Origin: Pseudonocardia alni
Lineage (GTDB): Bacteria; Actinomycetota; Actinomycetes; Mycobacteriales; Pseudonocardiaceae
Assembly: GCF_002813375.1 (NCBI RefSeq)
Contig: NZ_PHUJ01000003.1
Span: 310,001-374,000 of the forward strand
Direction of reading: 5' to 3'
Length of the DNA: 64,000 nt
Made by a program: the position numbers and the translations under genes. Each line of letters opens with the position of its first letter. Positions within the stretch are counted from its first letter, which is position 1. The notes below the pieces were generated by a model, which saw only the letters and a list, made by a program, of their open reading frames with translations, was not told the origin of the DNA and did not search any database. Shown here in pieces: positions 6,405 through 14,855 of the stretch.

Positions 6405-9400
6405 CGGCGTCCCCCGTCTCCTCGTCGAGGTCGGCCACCGCGTCCGAGCCGAGCGCGAACACCGCCCGCAGCTCGGAGGTCGACAGCGACGTCAGCCAGT
6501 CCTCCCCGCCGGTCACCACCATGTCCGACAGCGACCGCTTCGCCGTGACCAGATCCTCGATCCGCTCCTCGACCGTCCCCGGGCACACGAACCGGCGCAC
6601 CTGCACCGCGCGCCGCTGCCCGATCCGGAACGCCCGGTCGGTGGCCTGGTCCTCCACCGCCGGGTTCCACCACCGGTCCAGGTGGATCACGTGGTTCGCC
6701 GCGGTGAGCGTGAGCCCGGTGCCGCCCGCGCGCAGCGAGAGCAGGAACAGCGACGGTCCCTCCCCGGACTGGAACCGGGCGACCATTTCGTCGCGCCGCT
6801 TCTTCGGGGTGCCGCCGTGCAGGTAGAGCACCTCGGTGTCGAACCGCGCCGACAGGTGCGGACGCAGCATCGCAGCGAACTCCGTGTACTGGGTGAACAG
6901 CAGCGCCCGGTCCCCGGCGGCGAGCACCGGCTCCAGGATCTCCTCCAGCCGGGCGACCTTGCCCGAGCGGTGCCGCCCGCCGCTGCGGTGGATCGGGGAC
7001 CCGTCGTGCAACAGCTGCGCGGGGTGGTTGCAGACCTGCTTGAGCTTGCTCATCGCGGCCAGCACGTTGCCGCGGCGCTCGATGCCGTCGCTGCCCTCGA
7101 TCTTCTCCATCATGTCGTCGACGACGGTCCGGTACAGCGACGCCTGCTCCCGGGTGAGCCGGTGGTCGGCCACGATCTCGATCTTCTCGGGAAGATCGTC
7201 GATCACCGTGGGGTCGGTCTTGACCCGCCGCAGCAGGTAGGGCCGGGTGATCCGGCGCAGGGTGCGGGCCGTCCCGGCGTCGCGGTGGCGCTCGATCGGC
7301 ACCGCGAACCGCTGCCGGAACACCTCCGGCACCCCGAGGACGCCGGGGTTGAGGAAGTCCATCACCGACCACAGCTCCGCCAGCCGGTTCTCCATCGGGG
7401 TGCCGGTCAGCGCGACCCGGTGGCCGGCGTCGAACGACCGCATCGTGCGCGACGCCGCCGCGTGCGCGTTCTTGATCATCTGGGCCTCGTCGAGGACGAG
7501 GCGGTGGAACCGCCACGCCCGCAGGTCCTCGGCGTCGCGGGTCGCGGTCGCGTACGTGGTGACCACGAGGTCGGCCTCGCCCAGCCGGGCGTGCAGGGCC
7601 TTGCCACGCGGGCGGGCGGCCCCGTGGTGGGCGTGCACCCGCAGGCCGGGTGCGAACGTCGCGGCCTCCCGCTGCCAGGTGCCGACCATCGACATCGGGC
7701 ACACGATCAGGGTCGGGGCGCCGGTCGGCCCGCCGGACCGGTCGTGGGCCTCCAGGGCCAGCAGCTGGACGGTCTTGCCCAGCCCCATGTCGTCGGCCAG
7801 GCACGCCCCCAGGCCCAGCGACGACAGGAACGCCAGCCACGCCACCCCGCGCTCCTGGTAGGGGCGCAGCGTCGCGGTGAACCCCGGCGGCGCCGGCACC
7901 GGCGTCAGCGTCCGCTCGGCGGTGCCCTCGAGCAGCGCCCCGAGGTGTCCGCGGGCGGACACGTCGGTCACCGGGAGCGGGGCGCCCGCGTCGCCACGGG
8001 CCGCGGCCAGCACCTCGCCGACGGTGGGTGGCCGGTCCCGGTGGCGGCGCAGGAAGTCCAGTCCCTGGGCCAGCGCCTGGGCGTCGACGGCGACCCAGCG
8101 CCCGCGCAGCCGGACCAGCGGCGCCTTCGCCGCCACCAGCGCGGCGATCTCGGACTCGCCCAGCTCCTCGTCGCCGACGGCGAGCGACCAGCGGAACTCC
8201 GCCAGCTCGTCACGGCCCAGCCCGCCGCGGGTGATCACCCCCGGCGCCGGGGCCGACGACGCCGACAGCCGCAGCCCCAGCGGGCGGCGCCCGTCCCACC
8301 CGCGCGGAAGCGCCACCCCGAACCCGGCCGACAGCAGCGCGGGCGCGTCCCGGGTGAGGAACCGGTGGGCTCCGGTGACGTCGAGCTCGAGCCCGGTCGG
8401 GCGGGCCCGGCGCAGTGCGGGCACCAGCCCGGGCAGCACCTGCGCGGCCCGCCCCAGCTCGGCCAGCAGCACGTCCTGCGCGCCGGACACCAGCGCGTCG
8501 GCCTCCCCGGCCCACACGCCGGCCGCGTCGAACACCAGGCTCGGGTCCTCGGTGGAGCGCAGCGCGAACTGGAGCTCCCACCGGGTGCCGTCGCCGGTCT
8601 GGTCGTCGAGGTCCGGGCCGGGGTCGGCCGGGTCGTGCAGTGTGGAGACCTCGGCGAGCCGGAACAGCGCGGTGGCGGCGCCGGGCTGCTCGCGGCCGAC
8701 GTCGTCCCACACGGCCAGTGCCTCGCGCAGCACCCGCAGCCCGGCGCCGACCGCGGGCAGGTCCGCCGACGGACCGGTCAAGGCGTGCAGCAGCGCCGCC
8801 GGGGCGTCCGTGCGGGCGGGCAGCGGGACGGGGATCGCGGCGCTGCGCCCCAGCCGCTCGCGGACGGCGGCGTCGGTGAACCGGGCGAGCGCGGCGTCGA
8901 CCAGGGTGTCCGGGTCCTGCCCGGCGACGTCGCCGGGGCGGCGCTGCTCGGCCCGCGCGACCGGGGGCAGCCGCCGGACGAGGTCGGCGCGGGCGACCGC
9001 GTCGAGACCCTGGACGACCGGGCGCCAGCGCGCCGCGGGGCGGCCGGACTCGGTGAGCAGGACCGGCAGCACCCGGCCGCGGGCCGCGAGTTCCTCGGCG
9101 AGCCGGGCGAGGTCGGCGAGGTGGGCGAACCCGGCGCCGTAGCGGACCTCGTCGGAGGGGTCGGTCAGCTCGGACGGGTCGACGACGACCGCGGGCACCG
9201 TCCACGGCGCCAGCGTCGGCGTGCCCCGGGCCCGGGTGCGTGGCCGGGACCGGACCAGGCCGGGGGAGTCCTGCGGGCCCGACGGGTGCGAGGGCAGCAG
9301 CACCGTCACCGACGCCGGCTTGCCCGGATGGATCGCGGCCAGCTCGTCCGACGGCACCGCGAACGGGTGCGGCCGCGCCGTGCGCAGCGACCGGCGGTCG

Positions 9401-9480
9401 GTGCGGGGGGTGCGCTCGCCGTCCTCCGCCCACAGCAGGACGCCCCGGGTGGGGGAGTGCAGGGCGTGGACGACGAACAC
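6397..9480 (-). CDS. SNF2-family DEAD/DEAH box ATPase/helicase
   Basis: 1027 residues from GTG 9480. The N-terminal half (about 1-480) is the divergent region found in bacterial SNF2 proteins (SNF2-associated domain near 380-510). The ATPase core follows: Walker A DDMGLGKT near 560-567, motif II LDEAQ near 662, LTGTPMENR near 693, then the second RecA domain with LLFTQYTEF, LHGGTPKKRRDEM, SLRAGGTGLTL and the Arg finger region DRAFRIGQRRAVQV near 945. All key residues are present, so an active DNA-dependent ATPase is expected. The role may be in transcription or repair; not known. The gene starts 9 bp after the esterase stop and its stop overlaps the SWIM gene, giving one four-gene run. Confidence 0.93.
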   Translation of the reverse strand: MFVVHALHSPTRGVLLWAEDGERTPRTDRRSLRTARPHPFAVPSDELAAIHPGKPASVTVLLPSHPSGPQDSPGLVRSRPRTRARGTPTLAPWTVPAVVVDPSELTDPSDEVRYGAGFAHLADLARLAEELAARGRVLPVLLTESGRPAARWRPVVQGLDAVARADLVRRLPPVARAEQRRPGDVAGQDPDTLVDAALARFTDAAVRERLGRSAAIPVPLPARTDAPAALLHALTGPSADLPAVGAGLRVLREALAVWDDVGREQPGAATALFRLAEVSTLHDPADPGPDLDDQTGDGTRWELQFALRSTEDPSLVFDAAGVWAGEADALVSGAQDVLLAELGRAAQVLPGLVPALRRARPTGLELDVTGAHRFLTRDAPALLSAGFGVALPRGWDGRRPLGLRLSASSAPAPGVITRGGLGRDELAEFRWSLAVGDEELGESEIAALVAAKAPLVRLRGRWVAVDAQALAQGLDFLRRHRDRPPTVGEVLAAARGDAGAPLPVTDVSARGHLGALLEGTAERTLTPVPAPPGFTATLRPYQERGVAWLAFLSSLGLGACLADDMGLGKTVQLLALEAHDRSGGPTGAPTLIVCPMSMVGTWQREAATFAPGLRVHAHHGAARPRGKALHARLGEADLVVTTYATATRDAEDLRAWRFHRLVLDEAQMIKNAHAAASRTMRSFDAGHRVALTGTPMENRLAELWSVMDFLNPGVLGVPEVFRQRFAVPIERHRDAGTARTLRRITRPYLLRRVKTDPTVIDDLPEKIEIVADHRLTREQASLYRTVVDDMMEKIEGSDGIERRGNVLAAMSKLKQVCNHPAQLLHDGSPIHRSGGRHRSGKVARLEEILEPVLAAGDRALLFTQYTEFAAMLRPHLSARFDTEVLYLHGGTPKKRRDEMVARFQSGEGPSLFLLSLRAGGTGLTLTAANHVIHLDRWWNPAVEDQATDRAFRIGQRRAVQVRRFVCPGTVEERIEDLVTAKRSLSDMVVTGGEDWLTSLSTSELRAVFALGSDAVADLDEETGDADE

Positions 9481-9489
9481 ACCCCCACG

Positions 9490-10110
9490 CTAGAGGCGAC
9501 CCCCGACAGCGACCGCGTGCAGGAGCCCGGCCGCGGCCGCGCACGCCTCGTCGGTGATCACGTGCTCGTCGCCGTCGTCGATCCGCAGGTCGACCCGCGC
9601 GCCGCCGGCGACCAGCAGCGATGCGGTGTCGGAGACCCGGTGCGCGGGCACCCACGGGTCGCGCGAGATCGACCGCAGCACCGCCGGGGTCGGCGCCAGC
9701 GCCCCGGCCGGCGGCGCCGGGACCGGGTCCGGACCGACGAACCCGCCGGTGAACAGCACCAGCCCCGCGCACGGGCGCGGGTCGCGCACCAGCAGGTGGT
9801 GCGCGGCCAGGCAGGCGCCCTGGGAGAACCCCCACAGCACCACCCGGTCCCGGCCGACACCGGCGTCGGCGAGCCGGGCCAGCTCGTCGTCGACGATGGC
9901 CAGGGCGCGCAGCAGCGCGTCGCGGTTCTCGTCGAACGGCTCCAGGAACGGCTTCGGGTACCAGCTGCCGTCCGGCGCCGCCGGGGCGACGAACCGGGCG
10001 GGCACGTCCCCGAACCGGGCCGCGGTGGCCCGCATGTCGTCGGGGTCGCGGCCCCGCCCGTGCAGGGCGAGCACGACCAGCGGCGCGTCCGGATCCCCCC
10101 AGGTGGCCAT
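9490..10110 (-). CDS. Phospholipase/carboxylesterase-type alpha/beta hydrolase
   Basis: 206 residues. The strand-turn motif GFSQGACLA (nucleophile Ser near residue 97) and the opening VVLALHGRGRDPDDM with an oxyanion HG motif are those of the phospholipase/carboxylesterase family (YpfH/MhqD-like). The catalytic Asp and His probably lie in DLRIDDGDEHVITDEAC, where DEHVI holds the His. ATG 10110 overlaps by one base the TGA of the upstream glyoxalase-fold gene (TGATG), so the two are translationally coupled. In Bacillus the quinone-stress genes mhqO (dioxygenase-like) and mhqD (carboxylesterase) sit together; this pair has the same family composition, suggesting a quinone or aromatic-compound role. 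That is inference. Confidence 0.88.
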   Translation of the reverse strand: MATWGDPDAPLVVLALHGRGRDPDDMRATAARFGDVPARFVAPAAPDGSWYPKPFLEPFDENRDALLRALAIVDDELARLADAGVGRDRVVLWGFSQGACLAAHHLLVRDPRPCAGLVLFTGGFVGPDPVPAPPAGALAPTPAVLRSISRDPWVPAHRVSDTASLLVAGGARVDLRIDDGDEHVITDEACAAAAGLLHAVAVGGRL

Positions 10111-11063
10111 CAGCCCTCGATCGGTTCCAGCTTGGCGAAGATCTCCTCGCGCCGGTGCTCGAACTGCTCGGGCAGCTGGAACCGGGTGCCGAGCTCCTGC
10201 GGGGACTCGTCGCAGGTCCAGCCGCCCTCGTCGTGGGTGACGGCCAGCTCGAACAGTGCCCCGCTCGGCGTCCGGACGTAGACGCTCTTGAAGTACTTGC
10301 GGTCCTTGAGCTCGGAGATGTCGGTGTAGCCGGCGCCCTCGATGTCGAACTTCACCGCGTCCTGGTTCGCCAGGTCCGACACGTTCCACGCGAAGTGGTG
10401 GTAGGTGCCCGCGCCGTAGCGCCAGGTGCCCTGGTCGTCGTGCCGGTTGACGGTGATCTCCAGGTGGTTGCCGACCTTCGCGTCGCCGATCCGCAGGCCG
10501 AACACGTCGCCGTCCTCGGCGGGGTCGCCCTGGGCGAAGAACGAGGTGTCGGCGAACTCGACCATCCGGTCCGGGGTGGTCATGTGCACGCCGACGCCGT
10601 GTATGCCGTGGATCGCGTGCTCGGCCGACACGCCGTTGCCCTCGTAGCCGCGGCGCGGGTCACCGGCGTTCGCGACGAACTGGTACTCGATGCCCGACGG
10701 GTGGGCGAACGCGAGCCGCCGCTGGTCGAACCGCTCGACGTCGCTGACCTCGACGTCGTGGGCGCGCAGCCGCTGCGCCCAGAAGTCCAGCGAGCCCTCC
10801 GGCACCGACAGCAGGACCTCGCGGGCCTGGTTGGTGCCGCGGGTGCCGAACTGGCCCGCCTGCGCCCACGGGAACGTGGTGACCACGCTGGACGGGTCGC
10901 CGTCGGCGTTGGAGTAGTAGAGGTGGTAGATCGGCAGGGAGCCGTCGAACAGGACGGTGCGCTTGATGAAGCGCATGCCGAGGATCTTCGTGTGGAAGTC
11001 GACGTCCTCCTGGGCGCCGGCGACGGACAGGGTCACATGATGGGAGCCTTCGACATGAGCCAC
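10110..11063 (-). CDS. VOC family ring-cleaving dioxygenase-like protein (MhqO type)
   Basis: 317 residues with two glyoxalase/bleomycin-resistance/extradiol-dioxygenase modules. The first begins at VEGSHHVTLSVAGAQEDVDF with a metal-ligand His, and continues LPIYHLYYSNADGDPSSVVTTFPW; the second begins at GIHGVGVHMTT (about residue 150) and contains TYHHFAWNV and the terminal ligand Glu in SGALFELAVTHDEGG (about 278-292). Overall it matches the MhqO-like group of putative ring-cleaving dioxygenases. Start GTG 11063 gives the standard VAHVEGSHHV N-terminus; the frame is open upstream only because of high GC. It is first in the coupled run with the carboxylesterase, and divergent from the AraC regulator 147 bp away, which may control it. 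Confidence 0.88.
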   Translation of the reverse strand: MAHVEGSHHVTLSVAGAQEDVDFHTKILGMRFIKRTVLFDGSLPIYHLYYSNADGDPSSVVTTFPWAQAGQFGTRGTNQAREVLLSVPEGSLDFWAQRLRAHDVEVSDVERFDQRRLAFAHPSGIEYQFVANAGDPRRGYEGNGVSAEHAIHGIHGVGVHMTTPDRMVEFADTSFFAQGDPAEDGDVFGLRIGDAKVGNHLEITVNRHDDQGTWRYGAGTYHHFAWNVSDLANQDAVKFDIEGAGYTDISELKDRKYFKSVYVRTPSGALFELAVTHDEGGWTCDESPQELGTRFQLPEQFEHRREEIFAKLEPIEG

Positions 11064-11210
11064 GTGCGCAGACGCTAGGAACGCGGCGGCCGCGGCACAT
11101 CGCCGACGGGCGCAGACCGCTGTCGTCCGCGTGCACGCCCGCACCGGCCCGGTGGGCGGCTGCTGCGTGACTAGGCTGGGTGCGGCCACCAGCACGACCA
11201 GGAGCCGCCG
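11064..11210. promoter_or_regulatory. Divergent intergenic region, VOC gene / AraC regulator
   Basis: 147 bp between two divergent starts. GACTAGGCTGGG around 11170 contains TAGGCT, a plausible -10 for the AraC gene; AGGAG at 11200 is its ribosome binding site. I see no clear inverted repeat to name as operator. Confidence 0.4.
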
Positions 11211-12041
11211 ATGACGACCGTCGCCGACCGTCCCACCGACTCCGGACCCGGTCCCGGACCCGACGGCTCCGGACCCGTCGGCGTCTCCTTCACCACCGTC
11301 ACCGGCGACCTGCCCGCCCCCGGTGGCGACCGCCTGGTCCTGGTCGTGGCGCTCGCGGGCAGCGCGCTGCTCGGCGACGGTCAGCCGCTGGTTCCCGGGC
11401 GATGGGCGCTGCTGGACCCGGCCCGCCCGGGCACCCCCACCACGGACGCCGCGTTCCGCGCGCTGTGCGTGTCGTTCCCCCGCGACCGCGTCGAACCCCG
11501 CGGCGAGCCGCTCACCGGGGTGGCGGGCACCGCGTTCGACGCGGGCCCCGGCCTGGCCGGCTACGTGTGCGACACCCTGCGCCATCTCGACGCGCACCGG
11601 CTCGCGATGGGCCCGCACGCCGCCGTCGCGGTGCGCCACGCCGTGGACCTGGTCGGGGTACTGCTGCGGAGCACGGCCGGTGCCGAGCCCGCCTCGCACT
11701 GCGACCTCCTGGACCGGATCAAGGCCTACGTCGAGGCGCACCTCGGCGACCCGGACCTCGCTCCCGCCGGGATCGCCGCCGCGCACTTCGTGTCCGCGCG
11801 CCACCTGCACAACCTGTTCGCCGGGACCGGGACGAGCGCCGCGGCCTGGATCCGCGCGCGGCGGGTCGAGATGTGCCGGCGCGACCTGGCCGACGCAGGC
11901 CTGGCCGACGTGCCCGCCGCGGCCATCGGGTCGCGGTGGGGGTTTCGCGGGCCCTCGCACTTCGGGCAGGTGTTCAAACGCGCGACGGGCCTGACCCCGG
12001 CGGCCTACCGGGAGGCCAGCAGCTCGTCGAGCCGCTCGTAG
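11211..12041 (+). CDS. AraC family transcriptional regulator
   Basis: 276 residues. The N-terminal 150 residues form a cupin-like sensor domain with weak motifs (RLVLVVALAGSALLGDGQPLVPGRWALLDP spread over residues 44-75, NfeD-like AraC ligand-binding type). The C-terminal AraC DNA-binding domain has two helix-turn-helix units: AGIAAAHFVSARHLHNLFAGTGTSAAAWIRARR (about residues 185-217) and IGSRWGFRGPSHFGQVFKRATGLTPAAYR (about 243-271), the second with the classic GF..PSHFG..FK. RBS AGGAG sits 8 nt before the ATG. Its last 37 nt overlap the 3' end of the convergent SRPBCC gene. Target is probably the divergent VOC/esterase operon; inference from position. Confidence 0.9.
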   Translation: MTTVADRPTDSGPGPGPDGSGPVGVSFTTVTGDLPAPGGDRLVLVVALAGSALLGDGQPLVPGRWALLDPARPGTPTTDAAFRALCVSFPRDRVEPRGEPLTGVAGTAFDAGPGLAGYVCDTLRHLDAHRLAMGPHAAVAVRHAVDLVGVLLRSTAGAEPASHCDLLDRIKAYVEAHLGDPDLAPAGIAAAHFVSARHLHNLFAGTGTSAAAWIRARRVEMCRRDLADAGLADVPAAAIGSRWGFRGPSHFGQVFKRATGLTPAAYREASSSSSRS

Positions 12042-12490
12042 CCCTCGTTCACCCCGACGTCCATCCCCGAGGCGAGCATCGCGTCGCGGGCGGCGAACGA
12101 GTCGTACAGCGACTGCGCGACCAACCGGGTCCGCCCGCCGGGCAGCGGGGCCAGGGTCATCGTCTCCAGGCAGACGCTGTCGCGGAAGCCCTCGAAGGCG
12201 AAGGTCTGCACGATCCGCTCCGGGGCGCGGACCTCGTGGAACGAGCCGAAGAAGCGGTACTCGCCCCCCTCGTCCGCGTGGGTGTAGCGGTAGCCGCCGC
12301 CGGTCTCGGCGTCCCAGCGGTGCACCGTCATCGTCAGCCCGCGCGGGCCCAGCCAGCGCACGACCTCGTCCTCGTCGACATGGGCGTCGAAGACCCGCTC
12401 CGGCGGGGCGTCGAACTCCCGGGTGATGCGGATCGCGGGCAGGTCGTCCACGGTCTCGATGGCGGTGCCGCGGGTGTCGGTGGTGCTCAT
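12005..12490 (-). CDS. SRPBCC (AHSA1-like) domain protein
   Basis: 161 residues of the START-like hydrophobic ligand fold, AHSA1/activator of Hsp90 homologue type: ITREFDAPPERVFDAHVDEDEVVRWLGP (residues about 22-49), GGGYRYTHADEGGEYRFFGSFHEVRAPERIVQTFAFEG and a C-terminal helix GVNEGYERLDELLAS. It overlaps by 4 nt (ATGA) the ArsR repressor upstream. ArsR-SRPBCC pairs are common in actinobacteria; the SRPBCC protein is thought to bind or process an unknown hydrophobic compound sensed by the operon. The 3' end overlaps the convergent AraC gene by 37 nt. Confidence 0.9.
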   Translation of the reverse strand: MSTTDTRGTAIETVDDLPAIRITREFDAPPERVFDAHVDEDEVVRWLGPRGLTMTVHRWDAETGGGYRYTHADEGGEYRFFGSFHEVRAPERIVQTFAFEGFRDSVCLETMTLAPLPGGRTRLVAQSLYDSFAARDAMLASGMDVGVNEGYERLDELLASR

Positions 12491-12831
12491 GCCGTCTCCT
12501 CGTGCTCGGTGGGTGCGGACTCGTCGGCGAGCAGGTCGTCGAGGCGCGCGTAGCGCTCCTCCACCTGTCGCCGGTACCGCTCGATCCAGGCCGTCATCAG
12601 GTCGAGGACCTCCGCCTCGAGGTGCACCGGACGACGCTGGGCCTGCCGGCTGCGCCGGACCAGCCCCGCGTCCTCCAGTACCCGGATGTGCTTGGAGACG
12701 GCCTGCACGGAGACGTCGTAGGGCTCGGCCAGCTCGTTCACGGTCGCGTCGGCCGTCGCCAGCCGGGCCACCATGTCGCGCCGGGTCGGGTCCGCCAGTG
12801 CGGCGAAGACCCGGTTCAGCCGGTCCTCCAC
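12487..12831 (-). CDS. ArsR family winged-helix repressor
   Basis: 114 residues. DRLNRVFAALADPTRRDMVARLA at the N-terminus and TVNELAEPYDVSVQAVSKHIRVLEDAGLV (residues about 30-58) form the ArsR winged helix-turn-helix; the wing is RRSRQAQRRPVHLEAEVL. No metal-binding ELCVC motif is present, so this is a non-metal ArsR of the SdpR-like kind usually paired with SRPBCC proteins. Two palindromes containing TTCAAC/GTTGAA lie within 80 bp upstream of its start and are likely operators for autoregulation. Confidence 0.92.
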   Translation of the reverse strand: MEDRLNRVFAALADPTRRDMVARLATADATVNELAEPYDVSVQAVSKHIRVLEDAGLVRRSRQAQRRPVHLEAEVLDLMTAWIERYRRQVEERYARLDDLLADESAPTEHEETA

Positions 12832-12843
12832 GTCTCCTCCTCG

Positions 12844-12861
12844 TTCAACCTCTCGGTTGAA
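12844..12861. promoter_or_regulatory. Operator-like palindrome O1 for the ArsR/SRPBCC operon
   Basis: TTCAACC-TCTC-GGTTGAA, a perfect 7-bp inverted repeat with a 4-bp spacer, 13 bp upstream of the ArsR start. The symmetry and size suit a dimeric ArsR repressor. Confidence 0.65.
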
Positions 12862-12887
12862 TACACCGTAGCGCCGGGAGGGCTCGT

Positions 12888-12907
12888 GTTCAACCCATCA
12901 GTTGAAC
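12888..12907. promoter_or_regulatory. Operator-like palindrome O2
   Basis: GTTCAAC-CCATCA-GTTGAAC, a perfect 7-bp inverted repeat with the same TTCAAC/GTTGAA half sites as O1 but a 6-bp spacer. The centre is 45 bp from that of O1. It overlaps the stop codon of the upstream pirin gene (12898-12900). Confidence 0.58.
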
Positions 12908-13884
12908 GAGCCGGGGAGGGAGCCGTGCGGCACGTAGTCCGACGGCACCACGCCGAGACGGCCGCGCTGGTAGTCCTCGAACGCCCGCTGCACCTCCTCG
13001 CGGGTGTTCATCACGAACGGGCCCGCCCACGCGACGGGCTCGCGGATCGGCTGCCCGCCGAGCACCACGACGTCCAGCGACGGGTGACGGGACTCCTGTC
13101 CCGTGCCGCCCTCGACGGTGATCAGGTCCCCGGGCCCGAACACGGCGAGCTGGCCGGTGCGGACCGGGCGCCGGTCCGCGCCGACGGTGCCGGACCCGCT
13201 CAGTACGTAGACCAGCGCGTTGTACGGCCGCGGCCAGGGCAGCCGCAGCTGTGCGCCGGGGGAGACGGTGGCGTGCACCATCGCCATCGGGGTGTGGGTC
13301 GAGCCCGGTCCGGACGCGCCCGCCACGTCGCCGGCGATGACCCGCAGCAGCGCGCCGCCGTCGGGCGTGGTGACCAGCGCGGACTCGCCGCCCCGCAGGT
13401 CCTGGTACTTCGGCGGCAGCCACTTGTCCGCGCGCGGCAGGTTCACCCACAGCTGCAGTCCGTGGAACAGCCCGCCGCTGCGCACCAGCGACTCCGGTGG
13501 GCGTTCGATGTGCAGCAGGCCCGAGCCCGCGGTCATCCACTGGGTGTCACCGTCGGTGATGGTCCCGCCGCCGCCGTGGCTGTCACCGTGCTCGAAGGTC
13601 CCGTCGATGATGTAGGTGACGGTCTCGAAACCGCGGTGCGGGTGCCACGAGGTGCCCTTCGGCTCGCCCGGGGCGTACTCGACCTCGCCCATCTGGTCCA
13701 TGTGCAGGAACGGGTCGAGGTCGCGCAGGTCCACCCCCTGGAAGGCGCGGCGGACCGGGAAGCCCTCGCCCTCGTACCCGCGCGGAGCGGTGGTGACGCT
13801 GCGGACGCCCCGGTCCAGGTCGGTCGGGCCGGGGACGGGCACACGGGGCAGGGCGCTGACGTCGGCGACGGAGACGGCGGGCAT
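12898..13884 (-). CDS. Pirin family protein
   Basis: 328 residues with a bicupin pirin fold. The N-terminal metal site is seen in DPFLHMDQMGEVEY, SWHPHRGFETVTYIIDG and GDTQWMTAGSGLLHIERP (residues about 58-135), giving the His/His/His/Glu ligand pattern of pirins; the C-terminal cupin includes YNALVYVLSGSGTV. Bacterial pirins can act as quercetinases or as protein regulators; which applies here is not known. RBS GAGG lies 7 nt before ATG 13884. It is on the same strand as, and 66 bp upstream of, the ArsR gene, and divergent from the SMP-30 gene. Confidence 0.93.
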   Translation of the reverse strand: MPAVSVADVSALPRVPVPGPTDLDRGVRSVTTAPRGYEGEGFPVRRAFQGVDLRDLDPFLHMDQMGEVEYAPGEPKGTSWHPHRGFETVTYIIDGTFEHGDSHGGGGTITDGDTQWMTAGSGLLHIERPPESLVRSGGLFHGLQLWVNLPRADKWLPPKYQDLRGGESALVTTPDGGALLRVIAGDVAGASGPGSTHTPMAMVHATVSPGAQLRLPWPRPYNALVYVLSGSGTVGADRRPVRTGQLAVFGPGDLITVEGGTGQESRHPSLDVVVLGGQPIREPVAWAGPFVMNTREEVQRAFEDYQRGRLGVVPSDYVPHGSLPGSFN

Positions 13885-13965
13885 CGGGACCTCCACGGTC
13901 GGTGGTTGTTGCACGGTCAACGACCGCGCTGGCGTCCGGATTCCCGGGGGGCCAGACTGATCGCC

Positions 13966-14850
13966 ATGACGGAGCTGTCGACGGTGCTGTCGGACATGTC
14001 CTTCCTCGAGGGCCCACGCTGGCACGACGGGAGGATCTGGGTCAGCGACTTCTACACCCACCGGGTGCTCTCGGCCCGCGCCGACGGGTCGGACCTGCGC
14101 ACCGAGGCCGAGGTGCCCCGGCAGCCCTCCGGTCTGGGCTGGCTGCCCGACGGCAGGCTGCTGATCGTGTCCATGCGCGACCGGCGGATCCTGCGCCGCG
14201 AGACCGACGGCACCCTCGCCACCCACGCCGACCTGTCCGGCCACGCCGAGCACGTCCTGAACGACATGGTCGTCGACGGCGGCGGCGGCCTCTGGGTGGG
14301 CAGCTTCGGCTTCGACCTGATGAACGGCGCCCCGCGCGCCGCCGCGCCGCTGCTGCGCGTCGCGCCGGACGGGAGCGTGTCGGTCGCGAGCGAGCCGCTG
14401 CACTTCGCGAACGGACCCGCGCTGTCCGGTGGGGACCTCGTCGTCGCCGAGACCTTCGGCAACCGGATGTCCGCCTTCGCGGTCGGCGACGACGGCACGC
14501 TCGGCCCGCGCCGGGACTGGGCGCTGTTCGGTCCGCCGTCGGCCGCCGAGGACCCGTTCGACGCCATCGCCGAGCTCACCGTCGCCCCGGACGGCATCTC
14601 CGCCCCCGACGCGGAGGGTGCGATCTGGGTCGCCGACGCCATCGGCAACCGGGCGATCCGGGTCCGCCCCGGCGGGATGGTCGACGGAGAGGTCTCCACC
14701 GGCCAGGTCGGCACCTACGCCTGCGCACTCGGCGGCGACGACGGCCACACCCTGTTCCTCTGCACCGCCCCCGGGTTCGCCGAGCACGAGCGCCGTGACA
14801 CCCGCCTGGCGCGGCTGCTCGCCGTCCGGGTGGACGTCCCGGCGGCCTGA
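13966..14850 (+). CDS. SMP-30/gluconolactonase/LRE family protein
   Basis: 294 residues, six-bladed beta-propeller of the SMP-30/gluconolactonase family. The opening SFLEGPRWHDGRIWVSDFYTH (residues about 11-31) carries the metal-ligand Glu in LEGPRW; LNDMVVDGGGGLWVGSFG has the ligand Asn/Asp; FANGPALSGGDLVVAETFGNR and AELTVAPDGI..DAEGAIWVAD complete the repeats with a ligand Asp. It probably hydrolyses a lactone, substrate unknown. The start ATG 13966 fits the family N-terminus. Its stop is 5 nt before the GTG of the following F420 protein, so they form an operon. Confidence 0.9.
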   Translation: MTELSTVLSDMSFLEGPRWHDGRIWVSDFYTHRVLSARADGSDLRTEAEVPRQPSGLGWLPDGRLLIVSMRDRRILRRETDGTLATHADLSGHAEHVLNDMVVDGGGGLWVGSFGFDLMNGAPRAAAPLLRVAPDGSVSVASEPLHFANGPALSGGDLVVAETFGNRMSAFAVGDDGTLGPRRDWALFGPPSAAEDPFDAIAELTVAPDGISAPDAEGAIWVADAIGNRAIRVRPGGMVDGEVSTGQVGTYACALGGDDGHTLFLCTAPGFAEHERRDTRLARLLAVRVDVPAA

Positions 14851-14855
14851 GACCT

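Noticed and set aside
6367..10281. A 1304-codon plus-strand frame opposite the SNF2 gene
   Set aside because: Composition is Gly/Arg/Gln-rich without any motif; it is the reverse-strand shadow of the helicase caused by GC-rich third positions.
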